Assembly: GCF_002102255.1 (NCBI RefSeq)
Contig: NZ_LQPH01000145.1
Coordinates: 1 to 45,865 of the forward strand
Length of the DNA stretch: 45,865 bases
DNA from: Mycobacterium nebraskense
GTDB taxonomy: Bacteria > Actinomycetota > Actinomycetes > Mycobacteriales > Mycobacteriaceae
Direction: 5' to 3'
The position numbers and the translations under genes are program-made. Numbering within the stretch: position 1 is the stretch's first letter; every line of letters begins with the position of its first letter. The notes under the pieces are model-generated. The model worked only from the letters and a program-made list of their open reading frames with translations, was not told where the DNA came from and searched no databases. This document shows positions 1 through 8,582 of this stretch, piece by piece.

Positions 1-121
1 TGCTTTAGAAGCCTTGCCTAGCAACATATTTGGAGAATTCTAGGCCGCTAGTCCACTTAAGCAGATAAGCAGTACATACTTTCGAAAATAGTCGTGCGAG
101 AGCGGTGGTAGGAGGCTGGTC
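1..121. promoter_or_regulatory. Upstream region of imuA'
   Basis: Non-coding leader of imuA'. A strong Shine-Dalgarno sequence AGGAGG lies at 110-115, six bases before the ATG at 122. The region is locally AT-richer than its surroundings. A TTCGAA at 81-86 resembles half of a mycobacterial LexA box (TCGAAC-N4-GTTCGA), but the expected second half is absent, so I do not call a LexA site. The promoter itself could not be placed with confidence. The window starts too close to say what lies upstream. Confidence 0.4.
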
Positions 122-811
122 ATGACTGCGGCTTTCGCCCCCGACCACCGGCAAGAAACCCGTGCTGAGCAGCTCGAATCGTTGCGCCGTCGAATGGCCG
201 TGATCACCGGGAAGGTGCCGGGGCCCGCATCCGGCCAAGCCTCTTGTGCCGACGACCTGCTGCCGGAATCGGAATCCCAGCTGGCGCTGCCGCGGTGGCT
301 GGCGGAGGCGCTGCCGGCGCCCCTGCCGCGCGGGACGGTGGCGGTGCTCTCGGGCGCCCGGTCGCTGCTGCTGGGCATGGTGGCCGCGGTGACGGCGGCG
401 GGCGGCAACGTGGCAATCGTCGGCCAGCCGGATATCGGGCTGCTGGCCGCCGCGGAGATGGGGGCGGATCTGAGCCGGCTCGCGGTGATACCGGATCCCG
501 GAACCGATCCGGTGGAGGTGGCCGCGGTGCTCGTCGACGGCATGGATCTGGTGGTCCTCGGCCTGGGCGGGCGCCGGGTGCCGCAGACCCGGGCGCGGGC
601 GGTGGTGGCGCGGGCCCGCAACAAGGGGTGCACCGTGTTGGTCACCGACGGTGACTGGCAGGGGGCGCCAACCCGGCTGGAGGCCCGGGTCTGCGGTTAT
701 GAGCTCACTTCAGGAAGCCGCCCCGGCTTCGGCCGGATCAGCCGGGTGCGGGTACAGGTCAGCGGGGTGTGTGCGGGCCGACGGGTGACCGCCCGAGCGC
801 GAGCCGGGTGA
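122..811 (+). CDS. imuA': ImuA', mutasome accessory protein
   Basis: A 229-residue orthologue of Rv3395c. ImuA' is a RecA-like accessory factor of the mycobacterial mutasome; with ImuB and the polymerase DnaE2 it carries out translesion synthesis and damage-induced mutagenesis. The protein has the RecA-fold layout, but the P-loop position (about residues 77-90, LSGARSLLLG) lacks a normal GxxxxGK[ST] Walker A, so ATP binding is doubtful. The start is supported by AGGAGG six bases upstream. imuB begins seven bases after the TGA, so the two are co-transcribed and probably translationally coupled. The identification rests on recognisable sequence and on the imuB neighbour. In M. tuberculosis this operon is SOS-induced, but no convincing LexA box is visible here. 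Confidence 0.88.
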   Translation: MTAAFAPDHRQETRAEQLESLRRRMAVITGKVPGPASGQASCADDLLPESESQLALPRWLAEALPAPLPRGTVAVLSGARSLLLGMVAAVTAAGGNVAIVGQPDIGLLAAAEMGADLSRLAVIPDPGTDPVEVAAVLVDGMDLVVLGLGGRRVPQTRARAVVARARNKGCTVLVTDGDWQGAPTRLEARVCGYELTSGSRPGFGRISRVRVQVSGVCAGRRVTARARAG

Positions 812-817
812 ATTCCG

Positions 818-2389
818 TTGGCATCCCGGGTGTTGGCCATCTGGTGCATGGACTGGCCCGCGGTCGCGGCGGCCGCGGGCGCCGGCCTGTCCGCGACCGC
901 CCCGGTGGCGGTCACGTTGGCCAATCGGGTGATCGCCTGTTCGGCGGCCGCGCGTGCGGCGGGAGTGCGGCGGGGGCTGCGGCGCCGGGAGGCGGCGGCC
1001 CGGTGCCCGCAGCTGCACGTCGGGACCGCCGACGCGGACCGCGACGCCCGCTTCTTCGAAGCAGTCATTGCGGCGGTGGACGACCTGGTGCCGCGCGCCG
1101 AGGTGCTGCGGCCCGGGCTCCTGGTGCTGCCGGTGCGCGGGGCGGCCCGCTATTTCGGTTCCGAGGCCGACGCCGCCGAGCGGCTGATCGACGCGGTGGC
1201 TGTGAGTTCAGTGGCCGGCGCCGAGTGTCAGGTCGGGATCGCCGACCGGTTGTCCACCGCGGTCTTCGCCGCGCGGGCGGGCCGGATCGTCCCGGCGGGC
1301 GGCGACGCGAAGTTCCTGTCGGCGCTGTCGATCCGCCAACTCGCCACCGAGCCGAGCCTGTGCGGTCCGGGACGGGAAGAGCTGACGGACCTGTTGTGGC
1401 GCATGGGAATTCGTACCATCGGGCAGTTCGCCGCGCTGTCGGCCACCGACGTGGCGTCCCGGTTCGGCGCCGACGGGGTGGCCGCGCACCGGATGGCCCG
1501 CGGTGAACCCGAGCGGGGGCCGTCCGGGCGGGAGCCGCCGGAGGAGCTGGAGGCCGTGCTGGACTGCGACCCACCGATCGACCGGGTCGATGCCGCGGCC
1601 TTCGCCGGGCGCTCGCTGGCCGGCGCGCTGCATTGGACGCTGATGGCCGCCGGGGTGGGCTGCACCCGGCTGGCCATCCACGCCGTCACCGCCAACGGCG
1701 AAGAGCTGCACCGGGTGTGGCGGTGCGCCGAGCCATTGACCGAGGACGCCACCGCCGACCGGGTCCGCTGGCAACTGGACGGCTGGTTGAGCAGTCGGAC
1801 CGCGCGCAACCCCCGCCCGACGGCGGCGGTGACGCTGTTGCGGCTGCAGGCGGTCGAGGTGGTGTCGGCCGAGGCGCTGCAGTTGCCGCTGTGGGGTGGC
1901 TTGGGCGAGGAGGACAGGCTGCGGGCCCGGCGGGCCCTGGTGCGGGTGCAGGGCCTGCTCGGCCCGGAGGCGGTGCGGGTGCCGGTGCTGTCCGGCGGGC
2001 GCGGGCCCGCCGAACGCATCACGTTGACCCCGCTGGGTGACGAACCGGTTCCACGGGCCGACCCGGGCCTGCCGTGGCCCGGCCGGCTGCCCGAGCCGTC
2101 ACCGGCGGTACTGCTCGACGATCCGGTGGAAGTGCTTGATGCCCAAGGGAACCCGGTGCGGGTGACGAACCGGGGGCTGTTCTCCGCCGACCCGGCGCGG
2201 CTGACCGTGCACGGCCAAGACGAGCGGCTGGACTGGTGGGCCGGGCCGTGGCCGGTCGACGAGCGATGGTGGGATCCCGACGTGGGAAAGGGCCGCACCG
2301 CCCGCGCGCAGGTTCTGCTGGAGGGCGAGCGGGCGTTTCTGCTGTGCTACCGCCAGCGGCGCTGGTACCTCGAGGGCAGCTACGAGTAG
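818..2389 (+). CDS. imuB: ImuB, inactive Y-family polymerase hub of the mutasome
   Basis: A 523-residue orthologue of Rv3394c. ImuB is a Y-family DNA polymerase homologue that has lost catalytic activity and acts as the adaptor linking DnaE2, ImuA' and the beta clamp. In the N-terminal motif the first catalytic Asp position of active Y polymerases reads Cys (WCMDWP in place of the usual VDMDxFF). A clamp-binding motif QLPLWG is at residues 355-360, as known for mycobacterial ImuB. The C-terminal region after it is the protein-interaction tail. The only plausible start is TTG at 818, because a TGA lies three codons upstream in frame. That rare start directly after the imuA' stop suggests translation depends on coupling. 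Confidence 0.9.
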   Translation: MASRVLAIWCMDWPAVAAAAGAGLSATAPVAVTLANRVIACSAAARAAGVRRGLRRREAAARCPQLHVGTADADRDARFFEAVIAAVDDLVPRAEVLRPGLLVLPVRGAARYFGSEADAAERLIDAVAVSSVAGAECQVGIADRLSTAVFAARAGRIVPAGGDAKFLSALSIRQLATEPSLCGPGREELTDLLWRMGIRTIGQFAALSATDVASRFGADGVAAHRMARGEPERGPSGREPPEELEAVLDCDPPIDRVDAAAFAGRSLAGALHWTLMAAGVGCTRLAIHAVTANGEELHRVWRCAEPLTEDATADRVRWQLDGWLSSRTARNPRPTAAVTLLRLQAVEVVSAEALQLPLWGGLGEEDRLRARRALVRVQGLLGPEAVRVPVLSGGRGPAERITLTPLGDEPVPRADPGLPWPGRLPEPSPAVLLDDPVEVLDAQGNPVRVTNRGLFSADPARLTVHGQDERLDWWAGPWPVDERWWDPDVGKGRTARAQVLLEGERAFLLCYRQRRWYLEGSYE

Positions 2390-2406
2390 GCCAAACGAGC
2401 CGTCGC

Positions 2407-2865
2407 CTAGGCCCGCCCGGCGCGTACCGCCTGCGCCTGAGCCATCAGCCCGGCGCCCCCGGGAAGCGCGCCCACGACCGTGCGGGCCAGCCGATCGCGC
2501 CCGCGGACGCCGTCGGTCCTGGCCTGGCCGGCGCGCAGGTGGCGCCAGCCCAGGGTTGCCCACGACGCCGCGACGGCGGCGTCGGTCACCCCGCCGCGAG
2601 CCCGGCGCCGGTCGACCACGGCCAGGCCGAGCGCGGTGACCGAATGCACCGCGTCTACCCAGACGCCAGCCGCCAGCACCTCCGGGCCGGGGTTGATTCC
2701 CGACAGCAGCGCCTGGACGAGATGACGCCCGCCCAGGATCCGGGTGACGACGAGCGCCTTGCGATCGACCTGCACCCCGTGAATGTGGTCCAGCACCTCG
2801 GACGGGGCGCTCAGTAGCGCGGCGCCCCAACCCGCGCGCAGGACTTCGATGAGACGAATCTTCAT
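2407..2865 (-). CDS. Conserved hypothetical membrane-associated protein
   Basis: A 152-residue protein that I do not recognise at family level with certainty. It has alternating hydrophobic stretches (about residues 36-55 and 62-82) and Arg-rich loops, like small actinobacterial integral membrane proteins of the DUF4267 kind; that comparison is tentative. The ATG at 2865 lies 11 bases after the iunH stop on the same strand, so it is probably the second gene of an iunH operon. It ends 17 bases from the imuB stop in convergent orientation. Codon use (high GC3) matches the neighbours, which supports it being real. Confidence 0.6.
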   Translation of the reverse strand: MKIRLIEVLRAGWGAALLSAPSEVLDHIHGVQVDRKALVVTRILGGRHLVQALLSGINPGPEVLAAGVWVDAVHSVTALGLAVVDRRRARGGVTDAAVAASWATLGWRHLRAGQARTDGVRGRDRLARTVVGALPGGAGLMAQAQAVRAGRA

Positions 2866-2876
2866 GAGGTATAGGC

Positions 2877-3896
2877 TTACCCGCGCGCGAAGAGCCCAAC
2901 CCGTTCGATGAACCGGTCGAAGAAGGCCGCCGCGTCCACGTCAATCCCGATCAGCGCGTTCGGTTCTCGCCGCCCCGACCAGTCGGTCACCGTCATGGCG
3001 CGGGTCAGGGTCCCCGTCAGCTCGATGTCCACCGTCGCCGGACGGGTGGTGACGAGCCCCGGGTCCAGCGCCACGGCGGCGGCCAGTGGATCGTGCAGAT
3101 GCGCCTGGTACCCGTGGCCGACGTCGTGGTAGGCCTCCAGGTAGAACCGCATCGCATCCTCGATCACCCGAATCAACGGGTTGGACGCCGTCGACCGGGT
3201 GCCGGGCTCGTCGCCCGCGCTCATCGGTGTCGCCGTCGATTCGGCGGCGGCCGCCAACCTGGCCAGGTGGTCCGGCGTCATCGCCACCTTGCGAGTCAGG
3301 TCCAAGCCGCACAGGATCGGAAGGCGCTCTTGGCCAACGGTTTCGGGGCTCCATGCGGCCAGAACCTCGGCCGCGGCCTCGGGGTCCACGCTGATGTTCC
3401 ATTCCGCCACCGCGGTGGTGTTGCCCCGGTGATCGTAGGAGCCGCCCATGACGACCAGCCGGCGCATCAGCGTCGGCAGCGCCGGTTCGGCGCGCAGCGC
3501 CAGCGCCAGATTGGTCAGCGGGCCCGTCGCCACGCCGATGAGCTCACCGGGAAGGGCGTGTGCGGCGCGCACCCAGGCGGTCGCCGAGTCGTGGCTCGTG
3601 AGCCGGCGATCGGTGGGCGGCAGGTCGGCGTAGCCCAATCCCCGGGGGCCGTGGACCTTCGATGGCAGGCGCATCGGCCCGGTCAGGGTCTCGTCGGAGC
3701 CCTTGGAGACCGGCACGCCGGTGACGCCGCACAGCTCGAGCAGGCCCAGGTTGTTCTCGCAAACCTGCTGCACCGCAACGTTCCCCCCGGTGGAGGCGAT
3801 GCCGACCACGTCCGCGTCCGGGCTGGCGAACAGGTACATCAGCGCCAGCGCATCATCGACGCCGGTATCGACGTCGACGAAGACGGGCGACTTCAT
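2877..3896 (-). CDS. iunH: Inosine-uridine preferring nucleoside hydrolase
   Basis: A 339-residue orthologue of Rv3393. It hydrolyses the N-glycosidic bond of ribonucleosides to ribose plus base (nucleoside salvage, cytoplasmic). The N-terminal DVDTGVDD (residues 8-15) is the hallmark Asp cluster that binds Ca2+ and the ribose; a later HDPLAA motif supplies another family-conserved Asp. A TTG at 3905 could extend it by three codons. I prefer ATG 3896 because a TATCTT -10 element (3904-3909, minus strand) ends seven bases before it, which fits a leaderless transcript, and there is no Shine-Dalgarno. It diverges from cmaA1, with 39 bases between the start codons. Confidence 0.88.
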   Translation of the reverse strand: MKSPVFVDVDTGVDDALALMYLFASPDADVVGIASTGGNVAVQQVCENNLGLLELCGVTGVPVSKGSDETLTGPMRLPSKVHGPRGLGYADLPPTDRRLTSHDSATAWVRAAHALPGELIGVATGPLTNLALALRAEPALPTLMRRLVVMGGSYDHRGNTTAVAEWNISVDPEAAAEVLAAWSPETVGQERLPILCGLDLTRKVAMTPDHLARLAAAAESTATPMSAGDEPGTRSTASNPLIRVIEDAMRFYLEAYHDVGHGYQAHLHDPLAAAVALDPGLVTTRPATVDIELTGTLTRAMTVTDWSGRREPNALIGIDVDAAAFFDRFIERVGLFARG

Positions 3897-3903
3897 TGTG
3901 TCC

Positions 3904-3929
3904 AAGATACTCAGAACGGCGATTAGGCT
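3904..3929. promoter_or_regulatory. Divergent leaderless promoters of iunH and cmaA1
   Basis: On the minus strand TATCTT (3909-3904) sits seven bases before the iunH ATG. On the plus strand TAGGCT (3924-3929) sits six bases before the cmaA1 ATG. Both match the mycobacterial TANNNT -10 consensus at the distance expected when transcription starts at the A of the start codon. Neither gene has a Shine-Dalgarno sequence. No clear -35 elements are seen, which is common in mycobacteria. Confidence 0.55.
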
Positions 3930-3935
3930 GTCACG

Positions 3936-4823
3936 ATGCCAACGACGTCGGAACCCCCCGAAGGGACTGATTTAACGCCGCACTTCGACGATGTGCAGGC
4001 CCACTACGACTTGTCGGACGACTTCTTCCGGCTGTTTCTCGACCCGACCCAGACATACAGTTGCGCCTATTTCGAGCGCGACGATATGACGCTCGAGGAA
4101 GCGCAGATCGCCAAGATCGATCTTGCGCTGGGCAAACTCGGACTGCAGCCGGGCATGACGTTGCTCGACGTCGGCTGCGGCTGGGGCGCCACCATGATGC
4201 GCGCCGTAGAAAAGTACGACGTCAACGTCGTCGGCCTCACCCTGAGCCGCAACCAGGCCAATCACGTCGAACAGCTGGTCGCCCAGTCCGAAAGCCCTCG
4301 CTCCATGCGGGTGCTACTGGAAGGCTGGGAGCAGTTCGATGAACCCGTCGACCGGATCGTCAGTATCGGCGCCTTTGAGCACTTCGGGCACGAGCGCTAC
4401 GACGCGTTCTTCACGCTGGCGCATCGCCTGCTGCCCGCCGATGGGGTCATGCTGCTGCACACCATCACCGGGCTGCACCCGACAGAAATGGTCGAACGTG
4501 GCATGCCCATGTCGTTCACGTTCGCGCGGTTCGTCAAATTCATTGTCACCGAGATATTTCCGGGCGGGCGGCTGCCGTCGATACCGATGGTGCAAGAGCG
4601 CGCCACCGCAGCCGGATTCACCGTGAGCCGCGTTCAGTCGTTGCAGCCGCACTATGCGAAAACGCTCGACCTCTGGTCCGCCGCATTGCAGGCCCACAAG
4701 GATGAGGCCATTGCGCTGCAATCCGAGGAAGTCTACGAGCGGTACATGAAATACCTGACCGGTTGCGCCGAGATGTTCCGCATCGGATACATCGACGTCA
4801 ATCAGTTCACGCTGCAGAAATGA
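3936..4823 (+). CDS. cmaA1: Mycolic acid cyclopropane synthase CmaA1
   Basis: A 295-residue SAM-dependent methyltransferase, near-identical in long stretches to Rv3392c CmaA1 as I remember it. The family adds a methylene bridge from SAM across a cis double bond of the meromycolate chain; CmaA1 is described as acting at the distal position. Visible motifs are YSCAYF near residue 45, the SAM-binding DVGCGWG near residue 77, and GAFEHFGHERYD near residue 147, all family hallmarks. The N-terminus is a few residues longer than in M. tuberculosis. Which meromycolate site is modified cannot be read from sequence, since paralogues (CmaA2, PcaA, MmaA) are very similar. The stop codon directly abuts the stop of convergent acrA1, with no base between. 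Confidence 0.88.
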   Translation: MPTTSEPPEGTDLTPHFDDVQAHYDLSDDFFRLFLDPTQTYSCAYFERDDMTLEEAQIAKIDLALGKLGLQPGMTLLDVGCGWGATMMRAVEKYDVNVVGLTLSRNQANHVEQLVAQSESPRSMRVLLEGWEQFDEPVDRIVSIGAFEHFGHERYDAFFTLAHRLLPADGVMLLHTITGLHPTEMVERGMPMSFTFARFVKFIVTEIFPGGRLPSIPMVQERATAAGFTVSRVQSLQPHYAKTLDLWSAALQAHKDEAIALQSEEVYERYMKYLTGCAEMFRIGYIDVNQFTLQK

Positions 4824-6824
4824 CTACCAGTGCACCCCGGGCACCAGGCGCACCAGACGTTTGACCGGTCGGGGGGTCCGCAGGCCGCGGGTGACGGCCC
4901 GCGCCGGGCGCCTCGGCTTGCGTCGGGGCGGGGCGGCCACCGGTTCGGTGGGCAGCCCGCGGGCGGCGGCCGAGTCGGGGTAGCCCAGGTATAGCTGGTG
5001 CAGGATGCGCCGGGACGTCCGCGGCGCGAAGTAGTTGCCGACTTCGGCGAGCGTGCCCAATGGGGTGTCGATGCGCGCCGGCTTTTCCACCAGGCCGCGC
5101 ACCACCATCGCGGCCGCACGCTCCGGGCTGATCGCGGGCACCGGGTTGAGCCGGTGCGACGGCGCGATCATCGGTGTACGAACCAGTGGCATATGGATAT
5201 TGGTGAACGTGACGTGGTCGGACAGCGTCTCCGAACCGACCACGTCGGCGAACGCGTCCAGCGCCGCCTTGGTGGGCAAGTACGAGCTGTACTTGGGGTT
5301 GCGCGCCTGCACGCCGGCGCTGGAGACGTTGACCACGTGACCGAAGCGGCGCTCGCGCCAGTGCGGCAGCAGCGCCAGCACCATCCGCACCGCGCCGAAG
5401 TAGTTGACCGCCATCACCCGCTCGTAGTCGTGCAGGCGGTCGGTGGAGTTGACCACCGAGCGGCGGATCGACCGCCCGGCGTTGTTCACCAGATAGTCGA
5501 CGTGGTCGAAGCGGCCCAGGATGTCCTTGATGGTGTGCTCGACTGAGGTGGAATCGGTGACGTCGCAGGTGAAGGCGTGGGCGTCACCGCCACCCGCGCG
5601 GATGTCGGCGACCAGTTGGTCCAGCGCGTCGGCGTTGCGGGCCAGGGCGAACACCGTCGCCCCGCGCTCCGCGACCGCGATCGCCGCCGCCCGGCCGATG
5701 CCGCTGGACGCGCCGGTGATGATGACGTGCCGGCCGTGCAGTGGCCCCTGCGGATCGTCCCGGCGCGCCCGGTCCGGGTCGAGGTGCTCGGCCCAGTACC
5801 GCCACAGCACGGGCGCGTAGCCGGAGAACTCGGGCACGCCGATACCCGTGCCCCGCAACGCTTTCCGGGTCTGGTCGCTGATGAAGGTGGGCTTGAGGTC
5901 GACGAGGTCGAAAACCTCGGCGGGGATGCCCAGCTGGGTGGCCGCCATGTTGCGCAGCACCCTGGCCCGCCCGCGCACCTTCAGCACCGGCGCGGCCACC
6001 GAGCCGGGCAGCGACCCGCGTGCCGGCGGGAGCCCGGCCGCCTTGGCGACGCCGCGGTAGATTCCGCGCAGCCCAACGGTTTTGGGGGCGGTGAGGTGGA
6101 ACGTGCGGCCGTCCGGGCCGTCCGCGTGCATGAGCGCGACGAGCGCGTCGACGACGTAGTCGACCGGCACGATGTTGGTGCGGCCGGTGTCGGGCAGCAG
6201 GATGGGCGTCAACTTGGGTAACACAGCCAGCTTGGCCAGCACGCCGAAGAAGTAGTACGGCCCGTCGATCTTGTCCATCTCGCCGGTGCGCGAGTCGCCC
6301 ACCACCACGGCCGGGCGGTAGATCCGATAGCGCAGGCCGGGGGCCGACCGCACCAGCAGCTCGGCTTCGAATTTCGTCTGGTGGTAGGGGGTCGGCAGCT
6401 GCTGGCCGACGTCGAAGTCGTCCTCGGTGTACTCGCCGGGGAAGTCGCCGGCCACGGCGATCGAGGAAACATGATCCAGCGTCGCGCCCAGCCGCCGCGC
6501 CAGCTCGATGACGGCGCGGGTGCCCTCGACGTTGGTGGCCCGCTGCTCGGCTTCGCCGGCGGTGATGTCGTAGATGGCCGCGCAGTGCACGACATGGTCG
6601 ACCCGGCCCAGCTCGGCGAGGGCCTCGTCGGTCAGCTCCAGCTCCGGCAGCTCCGCGACCAGCGGCTTCGCCCGCTCACCCCACTCGGCCGCGAGCCGTT
6701 CGAAGCGGCCCAGCGACTGCCGCCGGACCAGCACCCACACCTGCGCATCGGGGCGTGTTTCCAGCAGACGATCCACGACGCGACGACCAATAAACCCAGT
6801 ACCGCCGGTAACGACATACCGCAT
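4824..6824 (-). CDS. acrA1: AcrA1-type two-domain SDR, fatty acyl-CoA reductase
   Basis: A 666-residue orthologue of Rv3391. It is a fusion of two Rossmann dehydrogenases. The N-terminal extended SDR has GGTGFIG at residues 7-13, directly after the start. The C-terminal classical SDR has TGASSGIG near residue 370 and a YLPTK (YxxxK) catalytic motif near residue 525. This architecture is typical of mycobacterial fatty acyl-CoA reductases that make fatty aldehydes or alcohols for wax and lipid synthesis; the exact substrate is not known from sequence. ATG 6824 is chosen because the nucleotide-binding motif follows within seven residues, as in the M. tuberculosis protein; an upstream in-frame start at 6860 would add 12 residues without family support. 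It lies beside cmaA1, lpqD and htdY, a lipid-related cluster. Confidence 0.87.
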   Translation of the reverse strand: MRYVVTGGTGFIGRRVVDRLLETRPDAQVWVLVRRQSLGRFERLAAEWGERAKPLVAELPELELTDEALAELGRVDHVVHCAAIYDITAGEAEQRATNVEGTRAVIELARRLGATLDHVSSIAVAGDFPGEYTEDDFDVGQQLPTPYHQTKFEAELLVRSAPGLRYRIYRPAVVVGDSRTGEMDKIDGPYYFFGVLAKLAVLPKLTPILLPDTGRTNIVPVDYVVDALVALMHADGPDGRTFHLTAPKTVGLRGIYRGVAKAAGLPPARGSLPGSVAAPVLKVRGRARVLRNMAATQLGIPAEVFDLVDLKPTFISDQTRKALRGTGIGVPEFSGYAPVLWRYWAEHLDPDRARRDDPQGPLHGRHVIITGASSGIGRAAAIAVAERGATVFALARNADALDQLVADIRAGGGDAHAFTCDVTDSTSVEHTIKDILGRFDHVDYLVNNAGRSIRRSVVNSTDRLHDYERVMAVNYFGAVRMVLALLPHWRERRFGHVVNVSSAGVQARNPKYSSYLPTKAALDAFADVVGSETLSDHVTFTNIHMPLVRTPMIAPSHRLNPVPAISPERAAAMVVRGLVEKPARIDTPLGTLAEVGNYFAPRTSRRILHQLYLGYPDSAAARGLPTEPVAAPPRRKPRRPARAVTRGLRTPRPVKRLVRLVPGVHW

Positions 6825-6911
6825 GCAGCCATCGTTGCGGCTGGCAGCCGCCCGCGTCAACCGTGCCGATGGTGATAGTGGCGACCCGCCGCGCTTGCGG
6901 TCGCCACGTGA

Positions 6912-7625
6912 TCAGCTGTGGAAGTCGCGGATGCCGTCCCAGTCCACCAGGGTCCAGCCGGTCAGTGGATTGCCGGTGATCACCACGCGCCCGATGTTGG
7001 GCAGGGGGTGGCTGCTCAGCAGCGTGTCCTTGGCGTTCTTCGTGTTCATCAGCGTCCAGTACTCGATGGCGAATTTGTGCGAGAACACCACCGGGTTGTG
7101 CTGCCCGCTGTTGTAGATCTTCTGGACGGCGGCGGTGAATTGCTCGTTGAACTGCTTGCCGCTGATCGACCCGGGGATGCTGTCTTGCACGTCACCCCTG
7201 AGCCAGTCCGCCGGCGCCAGCAGGTACGTCGCGCCCTCCTGGGCAACCGGTTTGCCCTCGAACCAGCCGGCGTTGATCTCCTGGATGCCTTGCAGCACCT
7301 CGACTTGCTTGCCCAGCTCCGAGGCCAACGGCGCGGCGGTCTGCTGGGCTCTGGCCATGGTGGAGGCGTAGATGCCGTCGTAGTCCTTGCGGCCCGCCTG
7401 GTGGGCAACCTGTTGTGCCTGCCCCTTGCCCTCGGGGCTGAGGCCGGGGCCCGGCACCGAGGTGTCGATGATCCCGCTCGCGTTGGATTCGGACTCCGCG
7501 TGCCGGATGAACGTCACCGTGATGCTGCGCGCCTGCGGTGATCCGCCACAGGCGCCAACGATTACGACCGCGGTGAGCGCCGCGACTGCCTTCGACACGT
7601 TCCGGATCAAGCTGCGCTTCGGCAT
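6912..7625 (-). CDS. lpqD: LpqD, histidine-phosphatase-fold lipoprotein
   Basis: A 237-residue orthologue of Rv3390. It has a lipoprotein signal peptide with basic start KRSLIR, hydrophobic core and lipobox VGAC (Cys26 would be lipidated), so it should be anchored on the outer face of the plasma membrane. The mature part is a phosphoglycerate-mutase-like (histidine phosphatase) domain with catalytic RHAES at residues 41-45 (His42) and a second family His in VVFSHKF. The physiological substrate is unknown. ATG 7625 is chosen because the signal peptide begins right there; longer in-frame starts up to 7847 would bury the signal peptide. It diverges from htdY. Confidence 0.85.
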   Translation of the reverse strand: MPKRSLIRNVSKAVAALTAVVIVGACGGSPQARSITVTFIRHAESESNASGIIDTSVPGPGLSPEGKGQAQQVAHQAGRKDYDGIYASTMARAQQTAAPLASELGKQVEVLQGIQEINAGWFEGKPVAQEGATYLLAPADWLRGDVQDSIPGSISGKQFNEQFTAAVQKIYNSGQHNPVVFSHKFAIEYWTLMNTKNAKDTLLSSHPLPNIGRVVITGNPLTGWTLVDWDGIRDFHS

Positions 7626-7709
7626 GGGAGATAGCCTGCCCTGCCGACGGCACCGGTGGGAAGGGTTTGCGATGGTTAAGTGGAGAAAATACTCGCGAAG
7701 GAGACTCAG

Positions 7710-8582
7710 ATGGCGATTGACCCGAGTGCCGTCGGCGCGGTGACCGAACCGATGTTGTTCGAGTGGACCGACCGGGACACGCTGCTGTACGCGCTGGGCG
7801 TCGGCGCCGGCCTCGACGACCTGTCGTTCACCACCGAGAACAGCCACGGCATCGACCAGCAGGTGCTGCCCACGTACGCGGTGATCTGCTGCCCGGCGTT
7901 TGGAGCGGCCGGCAAGGTCGGAACGTTCAACTGGGCCATGCTGTTACACGGCTCGCAGGAGATCCGGCTGCACGCGCCGCTGCCGCCCGCGGGGAAGCTG
8001 TCGGTGGTCACCGAGGTCGCCGACATCCAGGACAAGGGCGAGGGCAAGAACGCGATCCTGGTGTTGCGCGGCCGGGGCACCGACCCGGACTCGGAGAAGC
8101 TGATCGCCGAGACGCTCACCACCTTGGTGATCCGGGGCGAGGGCGGGTTCGGGGGTGTGCCGGGGCAGCGGCCGGTGGCCCCGGAGATCCCCGACCGCGA
8201 GCCCGACGCCCGGGTCGCGCTGCCCACCCGGGAGGACCAGGCGCTGATCTACCGGCTCTCCGGTGACCGCAACCCGCTGCACAGCGATCCATGGTTCGCC
8301 CGGGAGATGGCCGGGTTCCCCAAGCCGATCATGCACGGACTGTGCAGCTATGGGGTGACGGGCCGCGCGCTGGTCGCCGAGCTCGGCAAGGATGTCGCGG
8401 CCAACGTCACCTCGATCGCGGCGCGGTTCACCTCGCCGGTGTTTCCCGGCGAGACATTGACCACGCTGATCTGGCGCACCGAGCCGGGCAAGGCGGTCTT
8501 CCGCACCGAGGCGTCGGGGGCCGAAGGCGCCGGCACCCGGGTGGTGCTCGACGACGGCGCGGCGGAATACGTGCAGGCCTAG
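7710..8582 (+). CDS. htdY: (R)-specific 3-hydroxyacyl-thioester dehydratase HtdY
   Basis: A 290-residue orthologue of Rv3389c. It is a double-hot-dog MaoC-type hydratase that reversibly hydrates trans-2-enoyl-CoA to (R)-3-hydroxyacyl-CoA, linked to fatty acid metabolism. The hydratase-2 motif runs from Tyr181 to His191 (YRLSGDRNPLH) and contains the catalytic Asp186 and His191. The start ATG 7710 is decided by AAGGAGA at 7698-7704, six bases upstream, and by homology to the M. tuberculosis N-terminus; the longer frame from 7680 lacks a ribosome binding site. Its TAG shares the palindromic CTAG with the stop of convergent otsB2 (4-bp overlap). Confidence 0.9.
   Translation: MAIDPSAVGAVTEPMLFEWTDRDTLLYALGVGAGLDDLSFTTENSHGIDQQVLPTYAVICCPAFGAAGKVGTFNWAMLLHGSQEIRLHAPLPPAGKLSVVTEVADIQDKGEGKNAILVLRGRGTDPDSEKLIAETLTTLVIRGEGGFGGVPGQRPVAPEIPDREPDARVALPTREDQALIYRLSGDRNPLHSDPWFAREMAGFPKPIMHGLCSYGVTGRALVAELGKDVAANVTSIAARFTSPVFPGETLTTLIWRTEPGKAVFRTEASGAEGAGTRVVLDDGAAEYVQA

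Noticed and set aside
81..96. Possible LexA box before imuA'
   Set aside because: Only the left half (TCGAAA) resembles the consensus; the right half does not match at any allowed spacing.
7680..7709. Ten-codon N-terminal extension of htdY from ATG 7680
   Set aside because: No ribosome binding site for it, whereas AAGGAGA sits correctly for ATG 7710 and homologues start there.
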